Source of the DNA: Zelonia costaricensis
Taxonomy: Eukaryota; Euglenozoa; Kinetoplastea; Trypanosomatida; Trypanosomatidae
NCBI GenBank assembly: GCA_030849075.1
Contig: JASAOO010003439.1
Location: forward strand, 1-61,994
Direction: 5' to 3'
Length of the DNA stretch: 61,994 bases
A program made the translations under genes and the position numbers. This document shows, in pieces, positions 9,147 through 17,034 of this stretch (position 1 is the stretch's first letter; every line of letters begins with the position of its first letter). The notes below the pieces were generated by a model. The model saw only the letters and a list, made by a program, of their open reading frames with translations, was not told the origin of the DNA and did not search any database.

Positions 9147-10391
9147 CTAGCGGGGCAAGCTCTCGAGGCGTGACATGCGCCTCTCGAGTCCCTCAAGGCG
9201 CTCCATTATGCGCGCCTCCATCTCCTCCAGCATTTTGACGAATTGAGGAAGAGTCGCAGTCGCTGATGGCTGCTGAGGCTGCGGTGGTTGAAGCGGCTGC
9301 CGGCTGCTGCTATTGCTCGAGTCTGCAGAACTCACGCTGGACAAGCGGCTCGGGAATGCGTCAAAGGAGGAGTGAAGCTCACGCTCGGACAAGGTCGAGC
9401 GATTTAAGGGGACTGGCTCCGGTACCACTACCGGGTCCCAGACCGTTCGCAGGAGAATGAGATAATTTAGCTCCCCGCGGTAAACAGAAAGGCGCCAGCG
9501 TTCGTGATTGCCTCGTTTTTGGCACTCCTCGGTGCAGTACAGCGTCGTGCGGTGGAATTTCTTGCCTTCGTGAATAAGCGCCTTGCCGCTCCCCAGCGTG
9601 CCGACCCACGTGTGTCCGAGAAACGGTGTGTCGGCCGGTGCGATTCCCTCGGCTCGTGTAATGTAAGTCATCCCGTTCCAGCAATCTGTTGGGTGCTGCG
9701 CAAAGAGCCCCATGTAGCACTTCTGCAGCTCCGCATTGGGTGTCTCCAGGTTCTGCAAAAGAGTAAGAAGGTCGCGGTCACCGATGAGCGTGGAGCCGCC
9801 GGCCCAGTATGGCGTTTCGCAATCTGTGTTGCCCTCCTCGGGCTTCACTTTTTTGGGAAATTGGCAGCGCTTGCCGGAATAATGCATGACTGAGTCGCCT
9901 TCGCTTGAGAAGACGGAGTTGGCGCTTTTCATCGTGCTCTCGTCTTCCGGCTCGGGTCCGTACTTGCCGACCAAAATAGCAAACAGCTGCTCCTCCTCAC
10001 CCCTGCACTCGGACAAGAGCTTCTCGACATTGCACAGCTTCTGCGGGTTGTACCTCTCGTAAAATCTATAGAGACGCTTGTAGTAGCTGCGCCGGATGCC
10101 CTCGTTGGCCGCGATGCCGCCATCTTGCGCGGCGTAGCCGGAGTTGCTCTCTCGTGACTCCCACCCAGGCTCGCTGGTGTGCAAGAGGCGTTGCGACGCA
10201 ACGTTGTGCTGTTCGTGAAATGTAGACTCGGGATGAAACGAGACGCTCCGCAAATTGCGCGGCGGACTCTGCCGGTTAGTAGACGACGAGCCCTGCACGC
10301 TCATTTGGATGAGAGAGTGTGTCCGCGATGCGGACCGCTTTGCAGAAACGCCACAAAAGTCGATAAATGGAGGGTAAACGGAAGCAAGCAT
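9147..10391 (-). CDS. conserved kinetoplastid-type protein, first gene of the leftward unit
   Basis: Protein of 414 residues with no named family. Residues 102-150 form the best conserved-looking block: SYYKRLYRFYERYNPQKL, then a short helix, then LFAILVGKYGPEPED. From memory this type of Tyr/Arg-rich block recurs in several trypanosomatid proteins. The middle holds Cys/Trp-rich segments (ELQKCYMGLFAQHPTDCW). The C-terminus (about 385-412, FVKMLEEMEARIMERLEGLE) is a coiled coil after a Gln/Pro-rich linker. The first ATG is at 10391; a second in-frame ATG at 10304 (MSVQGSSST) is equally possible and would drop 29 residues. GC3 is low for this genome: 23 of the first 40 codons end in G/C by my count. 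It borders the divergent strand-switch region. Confidence 0.8.
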   Translation of the reverse strand: MLASVYPPFIDFCGVSAKRSASRTHSLIQMSVQGSSSTNRQSPPRNLRSVSFHPESTFHEQHNVASQRLLHTSEPGWESRESNSGYAAQDGGIAANEGIRRSYYKRLYRFYERYNPQKLCNVEKLLSECRGEEEQLFAILVGKYGPEPEDESTMKSANSVFSSEGDSVMHYSGKRCQFPKKVKPEEGNTDCETPYWAGGSTLIGDRDLLTLLQNLETPNAELQKCYMGLFAQHPTDCWNGMTYITRAEGIAPADTPFLGHTWVGTLGSGKALIHEGKKFHRTTLYCTEECQKRGNHERWRLSVYRGELNYLILLRTVWDPVVVPEPVPLNRSTLSERELHSSFDAFPSRLSSVSSADSSNSSSRQPLQPPQPQQPSATATLPQFVKMLEEMEARIMERLEGLERRMSRLESLPR

Positions 10392-10730
10392 CGTGTCGAG
10401 AGTGAGGGCTCGCCGATAGCCCCTGAGCAGCCACGGAAAAAGATGTGCGCGTCACTTTTCTTCCGACCTCCACTTTTTTTTTTGCTCAGGCTCTTTTTGC
10501 GTTGTGGGCGGAAGTCTGACGGGGCGCCACGCTTATTGATCGTGCTTTTTTTGTTCCGGAGTCGAGGGAGGGATGAGCACAAAAAAGAGAGCTTAAGGGC
10601 CGAGTGGTGACTTTCCGACGCGCGCCCACTAACGGGGTAGGCAGTCATCTGCGCACGGAAAACTGTGGTTCCCGGCTCTTGGGGGTGCGGCTGAGTCGGG
10701 ATGGTAAGGTGCTCGACACGCGTACCCCTT

Positions 10731-10742
10731 CCCCCCCCCCCC
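10731..10742 (-). promoter_or_regulatory. poly-C run (G12 on the leftward sense strand)
   Basis: Twelve consecutive C on the plus strand inside the strand-switch region, about 340 bases from the first leftward ATG. Poly-G tracts oriented with transcription have been reported at T. brucei probable start regions, which is the reason for marking it. Confidence 0.5.
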
Positions 10743-10887
10743 GCCCACCCGCGGTCACTTTATTCGCATCAGCGGCTTATCTCAGTGCGTTTGCTGGTTA
10801 TGAAAGGACTCGATCGCAGACTGGTCGCACCGCCGTCACTGACGCCTCCACCCACTCGTGCCCACAACTACAAGGCGGAGAGGAGGA

Positions 10888-10898
10888 GGGGGGGGGGG
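10888..10898 (+). promoter_or_regulatory. poly-G run (G11 on the rightward sense strand)
   Basis: Eleven consecutive G preceded by GGAGAGGA, about 560 bases upstream of the Rab4 ATG. It mirrors the C12 run 145 bases to the left, so the two form a widely spaced inverted pair. Confidence 0.5.
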
Positions 10899-11425
10899 CT
10901 GTGGAAATAACGCACAAGTGGGAACCGCATCGGTGCTACCCGCATGCAGGTGCAGTGTGGCATCCGGCATGGCTTCCACGTCGTCCCGCTCTCCCGCAAT
11001 CAAGAACTACTGGATCCCAATGTTGACAAAGCGAATTCCGGGCCGAGATGAAGCTATGTAGCAGCAAGGCGAGAAGGAGCTCATTCTCGTGGCCCTACAA
11101 CCGGCTCTCCCAACTTCACACAAGCTTCCTGTCTGTCGAGCAACACGTTACTGCTGCCGTGGCATGGCAACATCCCTCTTGCTGTTCTACTGTTTCCCCA
11201 CCTCTTGCATTCTCGCTCTGCCCCGAACCTTGTCCAGTCGAGCGTTTCCAACTCACTCGCCTCACCCACAACCGCGTTTGCGCCTCCCTTTTCCTTGCCC
11301 CTCTGTGGGTGCCCTCTCCACTCACTTGGCAGGGCTGGGCGTGACTTTTTTTTTTCCTCTTCCGTCCGTGCAATCAACGCATCTACACAGCCGAACGGCA
11401 CCTACCCACATACAAATTGCCGGGC

Positions 11426-11443
11426 TTTTTTTTTTTTGTGAAG
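11426..11443 (+). promoter_or_regulatory. predicted polypyrimidine tract and splice acceptor for Rab4
   Basis: A T12 run at 11426-11437 is followed by the first AG at 11442-11443, only 16 bases before the ATG at 11460. A second candidate is the T-rich tract at 11346-11365 with AG at 11389-11390. Either would give a short 5' leader for the first rightward gene. Confidence 0.55.
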
Positions 11444-11459
11444 GGAAAGAGCTAGCGCC

Positions 11460-12071
11460 ATGGCCGACAAGTACCAGCAGCTGATGAAGCTGATAGTCAT
11501 TGGCGACAGCGGCGCCGGCAAGTCGTGCCTCCTCCACCGTTTCATCGAGGACACATTTTCGGAGGACCAGACGCAGACTATTGGCATCGAGTACGGGGCC
11601 AAGATCATCGATCTCGGCGGCGCAAAGGTGAAGCTGCAAATCTGGGACACGGCCGGCCAGGAGCGCTACAAGTCCGTCACGAGGAGCTATTACCGGGGCG
11701 CCATGGGATGCCTCATCGTCTACGATGTTACAAATCGCAGCTCCTACGAAAGTGTGCCGCAGTGGCTCAGCGACGTGCGTCAGCTTGCGGGAAACGACGT
11801 TGTCGTCATGCTCATTGGGAACAAAATAGACCTGGCAAAGGCGAACAGCACCCGCGCCATCCAGCACAACGAGGCCTCCCTGTACGCTCAGCAGAACGGG
11901 CTCCTGCACTTCGAAACATCAGCTGCAACGGGCGAGTTTGTCACCGAAGCTTTTCTGCGGGTTGCGAAGAGCGCTGTTTCGGCCGCGGTGGTTGCAGAAC
12001 CTGACAACACCGTTCAGTTGGGCGACGCCAACGGAGCGAATGCATCGTATATTCCGTCCTGCTCCTGCTAA
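11460..12071 (+). CDS. RAB4: Rab4-type small GTPase
   Basis: Protein of 203 residues, normal Rab length. GTPase boxes are complete: P-loop GDSGAGKS, switch I with TIGIEYGAK, WDTAGQERY in switch II, GNKIDL, and ETSA for base recognition. The catalytic Gln is present in AGQE. The effector segment QTIGIEYGAKIIDLGG and the SVTRSYYRGA switch II match Rab4 better than Rab1, Rab5 or Rab11. The C-terminal CSC supplies the two prenylation cysteines. In trypanosomes RAB4 acts on early endosomes in recycling and fluid-phase traffic to the lysosome; that role is inferred by family. It is the first gene of the rightward unit. Its second half has many A/T-ending codons compared with distal genes. Confidence 0.93.
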   Translation: MADKYQQLMKLIVIGDSGAGKSCLLHRFIEDTFSEDQTQTIGIEYGAKIIDLGGAKVKLQIWDTAGQERYKSVTRSYYRGAMGCLIVYDVTNRSSYESVPQWLSDVRQLAGNDVVVMLIGNKIDLAKANSTRAIQHNEASLYAQQNGLLHFETSAATGEFVTEAFLRVAKSAVSAAVVAEPDNTVQLGDANGANASYIPSCSC

Positions 12072-12734
12072 AGCAACTGCTTCCCCGCCTGGGCGCGATA
12101 CAACTGAATCCGCCTCCTTGTCCTCGCACGATGTAGCGGGATTTCCCGGACTTCTGGTGACTTGTCACGGGCGCTTTTGCACCTCTCCCGCCGAGTTTTA
12201 TCTCTGCAACGTACCCGTCGACCGGAGTCAAGGAATAACAAAAAAAAAAGCCATCACCTTTTGGCGCAAGGGAATGACGCTCCCTTGAACTCATCTTTCT
12301 ATGCTTGCCTTGATATTATTCCGATGCTTCAGCGATGAACCCCGGCGAACTAGAAAAAGCAAAAGAAAAGGCAGCTGAGGACTAAATCAAGCGGTTAGGT
12401 ACCTGCTTTCAGGCGTTTACCCTCTTTTGCTTTGTGTATGTGTCTTGTTTTTCCGTCTGGGAGTCGCTGTCAGAGTCGGGTTCTGCAAACTTGATGTCGT
12501 TTTCCTGCGTGGAGAACGCATAGCACGCGCCGCGGCGGGACTCGGGGTGGCGGCGCACGGCTCGATTGCGCTGCAGCGCCGCTTGGTACGCGTGAACACG
12601 CGACAAAAAGCGCACTACATCCAACTTCCTTTTCTCTCGCTCACGTGACGCTTGCACATTATTTTTCTTTGTCCGGTGCGAAAGCACTGCGGGCACCGCA
12701 CCTCTCAACACGCGCAGGTCCGCTTCTGTTTTCA
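12072..12734. other. spacer between Rab4 and the next gene
   Basis: No gene recognised. The sequence CTTCCTTTTCTCTCGCTC near 12625-12643 and ATTTTTCTTTG near 12661 are the likely pyrimidine tracts for the downstream mRNA. An A9-type run lies at about 12241-12249. Confidence 0.5.
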
Positions 12735-13517
12735 ATGCCACCTAGACCCCAAACAAATTCAAACCAGCCCCCGCGCGATGGTCGAAAGCTCGCCGTCGAA
12801 AAGCTGGTTGAGCGCGTTTTTATCAGGAACACGCGCACATTTGGCTTCTCGCACCGCGCGCTGGGAAGTCTGCGGCACCCATACGCGAACCTGATCTGCG
12901 ACGGTTGCGCGTCCCGCGCATCCAACCAGGACAAGCTCACCTACCTGCTAGAGGTGTTCCTGGAGGCGAAAGACGAGAAAGAGACGTGGATGCGGATCGA
13001 GCGCATTTTCGACTCCAAGCTCAGCGACGAGCTCATGGAGAGCTTCAAGCTCAACCTTCTGCGCTCGACGGAGCTCCTGCAGCGTCTCGAGGTCTTGTGG
13101 AGCCGTCTTGGCGGCGAGAGCGGTGGCCTCATCACCGAGGACTCGTACAAACAATTTCATCAGCAGCTGTACTTCACGGTTTTTGGCATCGACGACATGG
13201 CGCTGCTGCCTGCGACGATGCAGTTCATTTTAGAGGACTACCAGTACGACTCGCAAGGGAAGAACGGCATCGAGTTTGGCGCGTTTGCCAGCTCGATGCT
13301 GGAGCTCACCGACAACTGGACTCGCAGTCGCACCATTGCCGACTTTGCTGCCTTCATGGACCGCATCATTGGATTTTATCCAGCCGCGACGCCGCCACCA
13401 AAAGCGAAGCGCGCCTCGGACGGGTTCACGCTCAATCAGGAGACCTTCTTTCGTGGCGGCGTGGTCGTTCCGCGTGTGGAAAACGGTGTCACGGAGTATT
13501 ACCGCACGACGATGTAA
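12735..13517 (+). CDS. conserved hypothetical protein, 260 residues
   Basis: Starts at the ATG of MPPRPQTNSN; the 30 codons in frame upstream overlap the pyrimidine-rich leader and were not used. The protein appears mostly helical and soluble, with segments such as LTYLLEVFLEAKDEKETWMR and LLQRLEVLWSRLGG, a Gln/Tyr-rich middle (SYKQFHQQLYFTVFG) and a C-terminal VVPRVENGVTEYYRTTM. The central FGIDDMALLPATMQFILEDYQYD followed by IEFGAFASSMLEL has the helix-loop-helix spacing of a degenerate EF-hand pair, but no intact calcium loop is visible. No signal peptide, membrane span or catalytic motif is seen. Function is unknown; a cytoskeletal or flagellar role is only a guess from its look. Confidence 0.8.
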   Translation: MPPRPQTNSNQPPRDGRKLAVEKLVERVFIRNTRTFGFSHRALGSLRHPYANLICDGCASRASNQDKLTYLLEVFLEAKDEKETWMRIERIFDSKLSDELMESFKLNLLRSTELLQRLEVLWSRLGGESGGLITEDSYKQFHQQLYFTVFGIDDMALLPATMQFILEDYQYDSQGKNGIEFGAFASSMLELTDNWTRSRTIADFAAFMDRIIGFYPAATPPPKAKRASDGFTLNQETFFRGGVVVPRVENGVTEYYRTTM

Positions 13518-14113
13518 TTTCACACCACACTTTTTCTTTTACTGTTTGCTCCCTGCTTCCCGCTTTGATGGATGTATCCGCTGCGACAAGAGCACGTAGC
13601 AGGTAGTTGAAAAACACACAAAAAAAAGTCGCGAAGCCGAGCGCCGGTAGGCAGCTGCGTCGATGGGGGATTTGCTCACATTTCTGAAAAAAAGTTATGT
13701 GCTGTGCGATCCGACTGTCCAAAGAACAAAACAGTTTCTCGTGAAACAAAAAAAAAAAGGAGAGAAATGCCTCCGTCTAGGCACGCTGGTGGCGAACAAA
13801 TGAAGCCACGAGGAACCCATGTTGCCCTCCCATTCTCGGCTGGCTTTGCACTTCTCTGCCTTTTTTTGTTTTCCTCTGCGCTTTCTGACTTTTTTTTTCT
13901 CGCCGCATCAGTTCAGCACTAGCTATTTACGCGTTCGTTCTGCACCCTTTCACACTGTTTTCAACTGACTACGTAGCCTTTCGAACTACTCAGAAACTTG
14001 GTTGCTCTGCGGCTCATACACTCCCTTCACGCGCATAGCCGGAACTCATATTTGCACCATCTTCTTTTTCGCATCTGTCTTCGTTAACAAGTGAAACGCA
14101 GGCGAGGTTCGCC
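13518..14113. other. spacer with trans-splicing signal for the CDC50-family gene
   Basis: A pyrimidine-rich stretch at about 14056-14085 is followed by AG at 14090-14091, which would give a 22-base 5' leader for the next gene. The remainder, with A- and T-runs, looks like 3' UTR. No gene is recognised. Confidence 0.55.
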
Positions 14114-15205
14114 ATGTCTCCTCTTCCAGCAAAGCCGCATTCGAAGAACCGGGTAGAGCAGCAGAAGCTCTCGCACATCTACGTTCGGCATTCACCCCTC
14201 GCTGTTGCCGTGATTTTTTTCATTCTGGCCGTCGCTGCCGTTCCCATTGGCGTCGTGGTGATTATCTGCGGCGACCGCACGCTTCGGCTGGACTACCGCT
14301 ACGACCATGTCAACAACTACCAGTACACCTTTGGGGCTGCGGGCGTCAACGCCTTCGATTTTCCCTTCAACGGCAGCACGTACTCGACGGGCGTCACGAC
14401 AAAGGTGGAGTTCACGCTGGAGCGCAGCATCACGGCACCGGTCTACATCCAATACCGGCTTAACCCGTTCTTCCAGAACTACCGCTGGTTTGGTGCCTCG
14501 GTAGACTCGACGCAGCTCAGTGGTGGCACCGGCGACATGCTGAAGAATTGCCACCCGTACCGCTACCCCGGCGAGGCCTCCGGTCAAACGGTGCCGGGCT
14601 ACTACAATCCGTGTGGTGCCTATCCGTGGTCGCTCTTCAACGACAGCATCAGCCTGTACAAGGCGGACGGCAGCCTCATCTGCAACGGTGGAGCCTTCGC
14701 GACCACTGGGACGAGCTTGGTGTCCGGCAACCTGTGCTCCAAGACCGGCATCGCGCTGAAGAAGGATGTAAAGAGTGGCTACAAGGCACCCAAGCTGGTT
14801 TCCGGCCGCGGGCCGATGTGGGCGGCGGGTGGTGACGCAACTGCCACGGACCCATATCTGAAGGCGGGATATTACTACGGTGAGCCAGGACACAGCATTC
14901 CGTCGAGCCTCGACGAGGACTTGATGGTGTGGTTGAACATGGCCTTGATGCCGCAAGTGGCCAACACGTACCGCATCATCAACACCGACCTGCCGGCTGG
15001 TAACTACTACTTTGAGATTACGGAGCTGTTCGCGACTGCCCCGTACGGCACAAAGAAGTTTGTGGAGCTGTCAACTCGGTCGTGGATTGGCGGCAGGAAC
15101 CACGTGCTGGGCATTCTGCTGGTTGTCATGGGGGGCATCGCCTTTGTGATGGCCGTGGCGCTGTTGTGCCTGCAGTGCTGCATCACACCTCGGTACACCA
15201 AGTAA
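14114..15205 (+). CDS. CDC50/LEM3 family beta subunit of a P4-ATPase flippase
   Basis: Protein of 363 residues with the family's two-span topology: membrane helices at about 27-50 and 331-352 enclosing a large exoplasmic loop. Diagnostic segments are present: ITAPVYIQYRLNPFFQNYRWF-type motif, NPCGAYPWSLFNDS (CDC50 NPCG...FND), and paired cysteines in the loop. N-glycosylation sequons include NGS and NDS. CDC50 proteins chaperone P4-ATPases out of the ER and form the phospholipid-flipping complex at the plasma membrane. In Leishmania the homologue Ros3 partners the miltefosine transporter. There are paralogues in these genomes, so equating this gene with Ros3 rests on remembered synteny with profilin and is not certain. 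Confidence 0.9.
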   Translation: MSPLPAKPHSKNRVEQQKLSHIYVRHSPLAVAVIFFILAVAAVPIGVVVIICGDRTLRLDYRYDHVNNYQYTFGAAGVNAFDFPFNGSTYSTGVTTKVEFTLERSITAPVYIQYRLNPFFQNYRWFGASVDSTQLSGGTGDMLKNCHPYRYPGEASGQTVPGYYNPCGAYPWSLFNDSISLYKADGSLICNGGAFATTGTSLVSGNLCSKTGIALKKDVKSGYKAPKLVSGRGPMWAAGGDATATDPYLKAGYYYGEPGHSIPSSLDEDLMVWLNMALMPQVANTYRIINTDLPAGNYYFEITELFATAPYGTKKFVELSTRSWIGGRNHVLGILLVVMGGIAFVMAVALLCLQCCITPRYTK

Positions 15206-16581
15206 AAGGCATTGCCGTCGCAGTGACACTTCGGCACCCTCGAGCACCTCAATTTACTCACAGTCGCTGCAGAGAAGCTTGAGGCGTGCGCGTCTGTCCT
15301 GCGTTGCCTGTCCTTCCCTGTAGCCCCACACAGTCCCTTGTCATCACCAGTTTTCCCTGTCACGCGGACCCAATTGCTGCTTGAGCACCTGAGGCTTGAC
15401 GGTGTTGATGCTCTGATGTCATAGCACACGGCCCTCAAGCGTCAGGACAATGCTCGGATCCTCTGCCAAACGTCTCCAGATTCTTTTTTCTTTTCAAGCC
15501 AGGAACAAGGTGTCGTGAGCATTTTGTTTGTGGAGACGTGTGTGTAGCATTTTGTACGCTGGAGACGCGCTGTGAACAAAAGTAGGGTTGCTCCCAGGCG
15601 AATACTGGAGTGATTTGGCACCTTGTATGTGTGCATGTGTTAACTCGCATTTTTTTTGTTGCGAACGAGAGGGTCAGGCGAGCTTTTCCACGCCTTGGGG
15701 CGGGCAGGGAACATTCTTCTTTCAGTGCTCGCGTGTTCCCGGCGTCTTCACGTCAAACAAAGAAAGGGCCCAAGCGTTCACCATGTTGCCGGTACCGATG
15801 CTGCCTTGTTATCGCGTATCTGAGAACTGCTTGCCCGCTTAAATGAACACTCGGCAGTGGCCACTGATCCCCTCCTCTGCCTTCGCTGACTTGCCTTACT
15901 CTTCCCCCTTTTGTTTGTGGTTTCTCGTAGGCGCCTCCTAGCAGACTTGTACTGGTTTTGGTTCCGCCCTCTCCTCCTTTTCTTCGAGTGTTGAGCCTTT
16001 CTTCCTCCACTTCCTTCGTCCTGTCCTCCAGTTCGGTGGCTCTACTAGTTGAAGTGCGCCACCGGTGACCACATCTCTATTTGCCGGCCATGTGCGGTCA
16101 TGAAAGATGCAGTGGCAACCATGAAAGAAAACACGCCTGTGAGGGGGTACCATGGTGTTCTAGCCTTGACAGAGCCCGTCCAGAGCCGTGCGCCGCGTTG
16201 CGCCAGTGCACACTGTTCTCTTACATCACTTGGCGTGCGTGCTCGATGCTTCACCGACCTTGCAGCGTGCTGAGACACTTCAAGAGCACCTCGTATCCGC
16301 AACCAGCCGTTGCTGTCGCTCCGCTTGTTTCTCTCGAAAACCCCTTTCCTCCCACCCTATCGTCTCTTTGCGACATTTTTCTTTCCTACTGCAACCGCGC
16401 TGCACTCAAAGGAACGTCCAGCACAGCATTATTGTGGTACCCACATCTCGAGCACTCCATTCACCCCCCCCAAAGAAAAAAAGCAATCTAGCATCGACAC
16501 CACCTTCCATTTGCTCTCGCACCTCACCTCCTCTTTTTTTTTTTGTTTGCTAACCCCACTTCCACCCCATTGTCTTTCCTC
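15206..16581. other. 1.4 kb spacer upstream of profilin
   Basis: No gene recognised. A long C/T-rich stretch (about 16300-16470) precedes several AG dinucleotides (16474-16491), the likely profilin splice acceptors. A T11 run at 16534-16544 lies between them and the ATG with no AG after it, so it would remain in the profilin 5' leader. Confidence 0.55.
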
Positions 16582-17034
16582 ATGTCGTGGCAGGCTTACG
16601 TGGATGACAGCCTGATCGGCAGCGGCAACATGCACAGCGCCGCCATTATCGGAGCTGCTGACGGCAGCTACTGGGCGTACGGCGGCAACTACATTCCGCA
16701 GCCGGAGGAGGTGAAGCACATCCAGAAGTGCCTGTCAGACTTTTCAGTTGTGCAGTCGTCCGGCGTCAACATATACGGTGTCAAGTTCTTTGGCCTTCAG
16801 TGCGGCACCGACGGCGACTCCAAGTACATCTTCTTTAAGAAGGGCGCTGCCGGCGGCTGCATTTACACCACCAAGCAAACCTTCATCGTGGCGGTCTACG
16901 GCAACCCCGCTGACGCCTCCTCGCTGCAGCAGGACCTGCAGAAGAATGCGGCGCATGCGGCCACGGTGAACCCTGCGGACTGCAACACCTCTGTGAAGCG
17001 CATCGCCGACTACCTCATCAAGCTCGGGTACTGA
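16582..17034 (+). CDS. profilin
   Basis: Protein of 150 residues, the length of Leishmania profilin. It opens MSWQAYVDDSLIGSG, the classic profilin N-terminus whose W3 and Y6 line the poly-proline groove. It keeps AAIIGAADGSYWAYGG, KYIFFKKGAAGGCIYTTKQTFIVAVY and the C-terminal helix ending DYLIKLGY. It binds monomeric actin and poly-proline ligands in the cytoplasm and should be the organism's only profilin. The start is the ATG at 16582; 13 codons in frame upstream belong to the leader. It follows the CDC50-family gene directly, a neighbourhood I recall from Leishmania. Confidence 0.96.
   Translation: MSWQAYVDDSLIGSGNMHSAAIIGAADGSYWAYGGNYIPQPEEVKHIQKCLSDFSVVQSSGVNIYGVKFFGLQCGTDGDSKYIFFKKGAAGGCIYTTKQTFIVAVYGNPADASSLQQDLQKNAAHAATVNPADCNTSVKRIADYLIKLGY

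Larger units (their letters stand above)
10392..11459. promoter_or_regulatory. divergent strand-switch region, probable bidirectional Pol II start region
   Basis: This is the only point in the window where coding strand changes, with leftward genes to its left and rightward genes to its right. In trypanosomatids such divergent regions are the usual sites of broad RNA polymerase II initiation marked by histone variants and acetylation; that is established knowledge, not visible here. What is visible is a 1.07 kb gene-free stretch containing a C12 run (10731-10742) and a G11 run (10888-10898), so both outgoing transcripts begin near a G tract on their own sense strand. No TATA-like element is evident. 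Exact start sites cannot be placed from sequence. Confidence 0.8.
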
